From contig JAQICD010000093.1 in NCBI GenBank assembly GCA_027858715.1, forward strand, positions 1 through 51,484: a stretch of DNA of 51,484 nucleotides. The letters are read 5' to 3'. Both the position numbers and the translations under genes were made by a program. Shown in pieces: positions 46,631 to 51,484 of this stretch (within the stretch, counting starts at the first letter, position 1; the number at the start of each line of letters is the position of its first letter). The DNA is from Prolixibacteraceae bacterium (GTDB lineage: Bacteria; Bacteroidota; Bacteroidia; Bacteroidales; Prolixibacteraceae). The notes below the pieces were generated by a model that was not told the DNA's origin, did not search any database, and worked only from the letters and a program-made list of their open reading frames with translations.

Positions 46631-47600
46631 GCGGTTGATTGTAAGTGTTTTGTTGTTGGTTGTAATGGCAGGGATACTGAGTTCGTGTAAGCGAAATTTA
46701 TCTTCACACAAGGCTGAAAAGCATTTGCGTGCATTCGATCACGAAATGATAACAATGTTTAATGATATTTCTTCTTCCGAAGCATATAGAATTCTTTCAA
46801 AAGCAGTAGGATGTCGTTGTATGCCACTGCCTTTTGGTTATTCTGCCGGAGATGAGGATGGTGTGTTGGGTTTTGATTTTGAGGCGAAAAAGGGAGTTTA
46901 TCGTTACGAGGAGACTATGCATAGGGTTGAAAGGATTGCTGATTCTGATTCACTGATCATTCAGATTCCTTTAAAAGGAGGCAATGATGACGTGGCTGAA
47001 ATTGTACTTTCTGAGTATTCTGAAAAGCTTACCGCATGGGGTTTTTACTATCCGTTGATAATGGAGTTGTCGATAGAACAAGACGGTCGCAAATTAATGA
47101 TAATTCAAGGATCGGGTTCAGTTGAACATGGTGTTCCTGTTTACGGAGCTTGGAAAATTAATATTGGGAGATATGCTTTTGATATGGGGCTTAAAACACG
47201 CTTGTCGCGCAGAAAAGGGAAGTCAGAAATAGTTATGAATGTTTTACGTAGCAACGAAGTATATATGTCGGGTTCGGTAAATATGACAAATAGAATTAAT
47301 AATGGAAGTCTGAATGTTGAAAAAATGGCTTTCGACATTAACACCATGCCACTTACTGTTTCGGGAAATGTGAAATATGGAAAAATCGATGCAGCAACTA
47401 CAAATTTCATCAATTCATTTAATAAGAATTCCTCTATTGAAATCTATACAGGCAATGGATATAGTGTTGGAAAAATGAGATTAATGCCCCGTGAAAATAA
47501 TACACGACTTAATTTTGCTATTGTCTATCCTGATGGAAATACAGCCTTTACAGATGATTTCTTATTTACAATGCGAACTTTTATGAATATTAAGCTTTAG
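46620..47600 (+). CDS. Hypothetical lipoprotein, DUF4292-like in layout
   Basis: 326 residues from ATG 46620, overlapping the kinase stop by 11 nt. The lipoprotein signal ends LSSC. The body is beta-rich and soluble. A region near residues 60-70 has the unusual CRCMPLPFGY. The end (IEIYTGNGYSVGKM...LNFAIVYPDGN...FTDDFLF) matches in pattern the end of the lipoprotein at 48.5-49.7 kb. I recognise no established family with confidence; the DUF4292 comparison concerns general shape only. Confidence 0.75.
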   Translation: MSFKRLIVSVLLLVVMAGILSSCKRNLSSHKAEKHLRAFDHEMITMFNDISSSEAYRILSKAVGCRCMPLPFGYSAGDEDGVLGFDFEAKKGVYRYEETMHRVERIADSDSLIIQIPLKGGNDDVAEIVLSEYSEKLTAWGFYYPLIMELSIEQDGRKLMIIQGSGSVEHGVPVYGAWKINIGRYAFDMGLKTRLSRRKGKSEIVMNVLRSNEVYMSGSVNMTNRINNGSLNVEKMAFDINTMPLTVSGNVKYGKIDAATTNFINSFNKNSSIEIYTGNGYSVGKMRLMPRENNTRLNFAIVYPDGNTAFTDDFLFTMRTFMNIKL

Positions 47601-47601
47601 A

Positions 47602-48354
47602 CTAAAACAGCGTTCTGCCAATGTTTTTATCCGTATTGTCAAACAAAGGGTGGTTTATTAAATCATTCGGGTAAATCATGTAGCCTTGGTTTATATCTAA
47701 ATCGATACCCGTAACATAAATAACAGATTGCCATATCAATAAACTGCAATACCAATGCGAGTTGTCGGCCCAATTGTTGTCTGTTTTATCCAAAGGATAA
47801 CTTTTCATGGCATTCCAGCTCGAAATATCACCTTGCTGATTACGGGCAAATGCTATAATCGAATCTATCTGACTTTCACTAATGTTAAGTCTGAGTCGGT
47901 AACGGTTTCCTTTGTATTTTTCAGAAAAACTGGTGTTGTTAAATGCAGCAATATTGTCTTCAGTATAACCTGCAATTTCACGTACCTGGAATGGTATGGG
48001 TACATTGGTTGACATCGATTCAATTATGGTAATATTTCGTAAAAGAGAATCGGTGTTTTTATGTGTGTATCCTTTAGTTACAATAACAGCGTGTCCGAAG
48101 CTAAAACCATTTTCTACAACTGAACTCCCTGGCAATAAATTGGCATTTGGTTTTACCAATATATCTCCTTTTTTCAATTCAGATATACCTTCGATACACC
48201 ATGGTTCAATAACTGATATTGTTGATGGTTCATTTTTATTGCCTACACACGAAATGAGTGATAGTAAAATTAAACAAATTGCAGATAATGAGAATCTTTT
48301 GGCTTTCTCAATATGATAATATGTGTTTTCAGGATATCCATTCGATGCTGTCAT
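47602..48354 (-). CDS. YiiX-like permuted papain-fold lipoprotein hydrolase
   Basis: 250 residues. A lipoprotein signal (about 20-36, SLISC with Cys36) is preceded by a 20-residue N-terminal stretch, so the true start may be further in. The YiiX/NlpC-P60-like permuted papain fold is shown by LKKGDILVKP, His88 in SFGHAVIVT, a Glu at 112 and Cys203 in HWYCSLLIW. Such enzymes cut amide or ester bonds in cell wall or lipid substrates. It lies convergent, 1 nt from the stop of the upstream lipoprotein, and is flanked on both sides by members of one lipoprotein family. Confidence 0.82.
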   Translation of the reverse strand: MTASNGYPENTYYHIEKAKRFSLSAICLILLSLISCVGNKNEPSTISVIEPWCIEGISELKKGDILVKPNANLLPGSSVVENGFSFGHAVIVTKGYTHKNTDSLLRNITIIESMSTNVPIPFQVREIAGYTEDNIAAFNNTSFSEKYKGNRYRLRLNISESQIDSIIAFARNQQGDISSWNAMKSYPLDKTDNNWADNSHWYCSLLIWQSVIYVTGIDLDINQGYMIYPNDLINHPLFDNTDKNIGRTLF

Positions 48355-48537
48355 ACCATAAATATTTTAGTTTTTTCAATATCAATATAGATAAATTGAG
48401 TATCAAAACATAAAAAATAGGCATAATAATGGATTTAAATGTAATAAAGCAGTAAATTTATATTTGATAATGTTGATTTTTATTTTCTCCACTCAACAGC
48501 ATTATACGTTTATGGTTATATCACTAAATTTTAATTT

Positions 48538-49683
48538 ATGAAAAAGAATAAAAAAATTATTTGGAATTTATCATTGATAGTTCTTATCGTGGCACTGTCA
48601 ATGGCTTCTTGCGAATTTATCAGCAACAATATTGGGGGTGATAAAACATTACCTGCCGATGAGGCTAAAGTTGAAATTCGATCTGCTAATCAAGAGATAA
48701 TTGAAACCCGGGATGCAATGTTTGACAGCAATGGCATGGGGAGTTTGCTTTATCTGTTGGAATTGATGGGTGGTGACGATTTTAAATCGGCAAAAATTGA
48801 AAAACCGTTTTATAATCGGCAATTTACTTATTCCATGTTTCTAAATTATTTTAGAGGCGAAAATGCTTTGAAATCGGCTACAATTGATGAAGACGATGGG
48901 TATTATGGGATTATGGAATATAATTATTACTCAGGAAGTTTTGATCTTGTGCAAGAGCATTCTTCAATGTTGCAGTTTAACTATCCCGCCGATGATGTAG
49001 CTTATACTAATCAGGATAATAATGCTCAGCTTACAATTTCGAATCTTCAATTTACGGAAGTTGTTTCTTACGAAGAATACTGGGATTATTCTTCTGAGTC
49101 ATACGTTATTGAGGAAACTACTGAGGAAGTGCCAATTCGCGCTGAAGTATCGTTAAACGTTGATGGTGTTGAACAACTATCTGCTGATTATACAGCTAGT
49201 TATACCAGCGATGGATTGCCATTATCTATGAGTGCTGGCATGGATGCTGATGATTATGTCTTTTCAGTGAGCTATTCTGGTTCGAATACAAACTATAGCA
49301 CTAAGATGAGTCAGAAACAAGGAAATGATGAGTTGATGGGTTATGACTTAAAGGTTACCTACACTTCGGATAAGGAAGAAGTACAGAAAATTGACGGGTA
49401 TTACCTTATGGCGCCATTGAAATTTGATGGTTGGATAAATGTTTACAATGTAGAAAATTACGAAGGAACGGACGATGAAGTTACAGATGAAGATTTGGTA
49501 TATATAAACAGCCAAATGAATATTGATGTGATTCATGTTGATGAAAAGGCTAAAATTGGTAAATTGCAATATGAATTATACTATGATTCAGACTGGGAAG
49601 AATATTATCCTACGCTCGCAATAGTGTATGATGATGGTACTTCAGAATGGCTTGAAGATGTTTTCACTTTTGTGGAAATGTAA
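48538..49683 (+). CDS. Hypothetical acidic lipoprotein, paralogue of the 46.6-kb gene
   Basis: 381 residues with a lipoprotein signal (LSMASC, Cys25). Strongly acidic, beta-rich, many Tyr and Asp. The C-terminal pattern (IDVIHVDEKAKIGKL, LAIVYDDGTSEW, then EDVFTFV) and the mid-region (YYGIMEYNYYSGSFDLV, LQFNYPADD) align by eye with the lipoprotein at 46620-47600. No known family recognised. A strong terminator follows. Confidence 0.75.
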   Translation: MKKNKKIIWNLSLIVLIVALSMASCEFISNNIGGDKTLPADEAKVEIRSANQEIIETRDAMFDSNGMGSLLYLLELMGGDDFKSAKIEKPFYNRQFTYSMFLNYFRGENALKSATIDEDDGYYGIMEYNYYSGSFDLVQEHSSMLQFNYPADDVAYTNQDNNAQLTISNLQFTEVVSYEEYWDYSSESYVIEETTEEVPIRAEVSLNVDGVEQLSADYTASYTSDGLPLSMSAGMDADDYVFSVSYSGSNTNYSTKMSQKQGNDELMGYDLKVTYTSDKEEVQKIDGYYLMAPLKFDGWINVYNVENYEGTDDEVTDEDLVYINSQMNIDVIHVDEKAKIGKLQYELYYDSDWEEYYPTLAIVYDDGTSEWLEDVFTFVEM

Positions 49684-49708
49684 GAGGAGGGAAGGACTTT
49701 TCGATAAT

Positions 49709-49750
49709 AAAGCACCTGTAAGAATGATTTCTTTACGGTGCTTTTTTTTT
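49709..49750 (+). terminator. Rho-independent terminator
   Basis: AAAGCACC (49709-49716) pairs with GGTGCTTT (49737-49744). The stem continues inward through GTAA/TTAC and GAA/TTC, and a run of about nine T follows. Confidence 0.85.
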
Positions 49751-49811
49751 ACGAGTTTCTTAAATTGTCATTTATCATTTAAATGGACATCGCATCGTCG
49801 TTTGCTTTAAT

Positions 49812-49820
49812 TACCTTTGC
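49812..49820 (+). promoter_or_regulatory. -7 element of the cvfB-like gene
   Basis: TACCTTTG followed by C, an exact TAnnTTTGC, 22 nt before the ATG. The nearest TTTG upstream is too close to act as -33. Confidence 0.45.
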
Positions 49821-49841
49821 AATTCACTTAGATAATTGACC

Positions 49842-50678
49842 ATGGTACGTATAGGAAAAATTTGTATCCTCGAAGTTGTTAAATTTACCGAACAGGGTGC
49901 ATACCTCGATGGTGGCCCTTATGGCGAAATTTTGTTGCCTCAAAAATATGTTCCTGAAAATTGTAAAGAGGAAGATGAAGTAGAAGTTTTTATTTCGTTT
50001 GACTCCGAAGACCGTATCGTGGCTACTTCTGTGATGCCAACAGTTATGGTAGGGCAGTTTGGGCGTTTGAAGGTGGTTGAAGTTAACCGAATTGGCGCTT
50101 TTCTCGACTGGGGTTTGCCTAAAAATCTGCTTGTGCCGTTTCGCGAACAGAAAATGAAAATGGAAGAGGGCAAAAGCTATGTTGTACATGTTTATGTTGA
50201 TGACAAAAGTGGTCGTATTGTTGCCTCGTCAAAAATTTTAAGATTTATCGATTCAGATACTTCGGATTATTCCGAAGGCGATGAAGTAGAATTGCTTATT
50301 GCTTCAAAGTCGGATATTGGCTATACAGCAATAATCAACGGAGCTCACCAGGGGGTTTTATATCATAATGAGTTGTTTAAGAAGATAAAAATTGGTGACA
50401 AACTTAACGGTTTCATAAAAAAGAAAAGAGAAGATGGCAAAATTGACCTGAGTCTTGAAAAGCAAGGCTACACAAAGATTGATACCATGCTTGACCCCAT
50501 CATACAAAAACTGAAGTTAAGCAACGGTTTTTTGCCGCTGAACGATAAAACCGACCCTGACACAATTAAACAAGAGCTGGGCATGAGCAAAAAAACGTTT
50601 AAAAAAGCAATAGGTGCCTTGTATAAAGAAAAACAAATTATTATTACCCCCGAAGGAATAAAACTGGCCGAAGGTTAG
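49842..50678 (+). CDS. CvfB/YitL-type S1 RNA-binding protein
   Basis: 278 residues from ATG 49842; an in-frame TTG 6 nt earlier is less likely. Tandem S1-type beta barrels are visible (LEVVKFTEQGAYLDGGPYGEI, RLKVVEVNRIGAFLDWGLPK, YTAIINGAHQGVLYHNELF with KKREDGKIDLSLEK). A C-terminal winged helix follows (ELGMSKKTFKKAIGALYK, ITPEGIKLA). This is the full CvfB architecture. The family binds RNA and affects virulence-factor expression in Gram-positive bacteria; its role in Bacteroidota is unknown. Confidence 0.9.
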   Translation: MVRIGKICILEVVKFTEQGAYLDGGPYGEILLPQKYVPENCKEEDEVEVFISFDSEDRIVATSVMPTVMVGQFGRLKVVEVNRIGAFLDWGLPKNLLVPFREQKMKMEEGKSYVVHVYVDDKSGRIVASSKILRFIDSDTSDYSEGDEVELLIASKSDIGYTAIINGAHQGVLYHNELFKKIKIGDKLNGFIKKKREDGKIDLSLEKQGYTKIDTMLDPIIQKLKLSNGFLPLNDKTDPDTIKQELGMSKKTFKKAIGALYKEKQIIITPEGIKLAEG

Positions 50679-50742
50679 CATTACACAACCTCTAACAATC
50701 TAATAGCTTAAAGACTAATTACTTAATGACGAATAACAATCT

Positions 50743-51484
50743 ATGTTAGCAATTTTATCGCCAGCAAAAGATATGAAAGTGTTGCCACTGCAACAAAGAG
50801 CTGCTTCGTTACATACACAGGCTGAGTTTTTACAGCAGGCCGGAGGTCTGATTGATGAGCTTAGAAAATTCAGCAAAGATGAATTGGCTAAGCTGATGAA
50901 AATAAGTGATAAGCTGGCTTTGCTGAATTACGACCGCTATGCCAATTGGAATAAAAAACATACAGCTGAAAATGCTTCTCAAGTTTTGTATTCCTTTACG
51001 GGAGAAGCCTACCGTGGGTTGGACGCCTACAGTTTGTCGACTGACGATGCAGAATATGCTCAGCAAACACTGCGAATTTTATCTGGCCTATATGGTGTAA
51101 TCAGGCCGCTTGATCTGATTCAGCCCTACCGCCTTGAAATGGGAATTAAATATGGTTTCAGGGATAAAAAGAACCTTTATGATTTTTGGGGTAATAAAAT
51201 CACTGAAAGCATTGATAAAGCCATAGACGATTCACCCGGTGAAAAAGTGCTGGTAAATCTGGCTTCAAATGAGTACTCAAAAGCAATTGATTTTAAAAAA
51301 TTAAAACACAAAGTTGTAACCGCATCGTTTTACGAAGAACGGAACGGGAAGTTTAAAATGATTACTGTATATGCAAAAAAAGCCCGTGGTATGATGGCCC
51401 GTTTTATCATTCAAAATCGTATTGAACAGTTAGATGATTTGAAAGCATTTGATACTGATGGATATTATTTCAGTAACGAAAACT
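50743..51484 (+). CDS. yaaA: YaaA/UPF0246 family protein (runs off the window)
   Basis: An open frame from ATG 50743 to the window end, 247 codons, so the last few residues are missing. Family motifs: MLAILSPAKDM at the N-terminus, LYSFTGEAYRGLDA, RILSGLYGVIRPLDLIQPYRLEMG, NLASNEYSKAI and ARGMMARFII. YaaA of Escherichia coli protects DNA and proteins from peroxide stress by limiting free iron. It lies 64 nt after the CvfB-like gene on the same strand. Confidence 0.93.
   Translation, partial: MLAILSPAKDMKVLPLQQRAASLHTQAEFLQQAGGLIDELRKFSKDELAKLMKISDKLALLNYDRYANWNKKHTAENASQVLYSFTGEAYRGLDAYSLSTDDAEYAQQTLRILSGLYGVIRPLDLIQPYRLEMGIKYGFRDKKNLYDFWGNKITESIDKAIDDSPGEKVLVNLASNEYSKAIDFKKLKHKVVTASFYEERNGKFKMITVYAKKARGMMARFIIQNRIEQLDDLKAFDTDGYYFSNEN

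Noticed and set aside
1-51484. Mobile elements, CRISPR arrays, rRNA and tRNA genes
   Set aside because: No transposase, integrase, regularly spaced repeats or RNA gene structures were seen in the window by inspection.

Overview
The window looks like chromosomal DNA of a free-living Bacteroidota, most likely in or near the Bacteroidales/Marinilabiliales. This is an inference. It rests on recurrent -7 elements of the TAnnTTTG type, weak ribosome binding sites, many lipoprotein and Sec signals, a GldF/GldG-type protein, GPH-family sugar symporters paired with glycoside phosphorylases, a Nudix-related sugar regulator, and the argR-acetyltransferase-argG gene order. No rRNA, tRNA, CRISPR array, prophage or insertion sequence was found. 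Most of the window is ordinary housekeeping sequence.

Layout. 1-7.4 kb: arginine and carbamoyl phosphate synthesis. argR, a GNAT acyltransferase and argG run leftward, carAB runs rightward, and the divergent region holds two tandem ARG boxes over the argR promoter and a terminator-like hairpin just before carA. 7.5-13.7 kb: the most unusual block. A degenerate PyrK/NfnA-like protein and a possible 50-residue protein are followed by a 1545-residue signalling protein (sensor-module repeats at an exact 128-residue period, two receiver domains, a PEP synthase-type ATP-grasp domain). This is coupled by 2 nt to a LuxR-type regulator that has lost its phosphoacceptor Asp. 13.8-18 kb: a mannobiose operon (mannosylglucose phosphorylase, cellobiose 2-epimerase, symporter) behind a 31-bp palindrome. 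18-22.6 kb, leftward: surE, a small membrane protein, lpxB and a fused gldFG.

22.7-29.8 kb: secreted or surface proteins, an S9 peptidase, fabI, tpiA, a small membrane protein and a UPF0316 protein. 29.9-34.8 kb, leftward: a cellobiose operon (Nudix-like regulator, symporter, GH94 phosphorylase) with a 21-bp palindrome next to its -7 box. 34.9-37.2 kb: prfC and trmD. 37.5-44.5 kb: a lipoprotein esterase, a small secreted protein, mtaB, a DoxX-like protein, hemH and a secreted PKD-like protein that appears truncated. 44.7-49.7 kb: mvaD, a mevalonate kinase and a lipoprotein in one operon, then a YiiX-like lipoprotein hydrolase and a second lipoprotein that looks like a distant paralogue of the first. 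49.8-51.5 kb: a CvfB-like S1 protein and the start of a YaaA-family gene that runs off the window.

How it works together. The two sugar operons would use mannobiose/mannosylglucose and cellobiose by import and phosphorolysis, a pair suited to glucomannan breakdown products. The best candidate for an undescribed system is the 8.5-13.7 kb pair: a sensor, receiver and ATP-grasp fusion with no histidine kinase, next to an output regulator that cannot take a phosphate in the usual way. All functions here are read from translated sequence by eye; no database search was possible.
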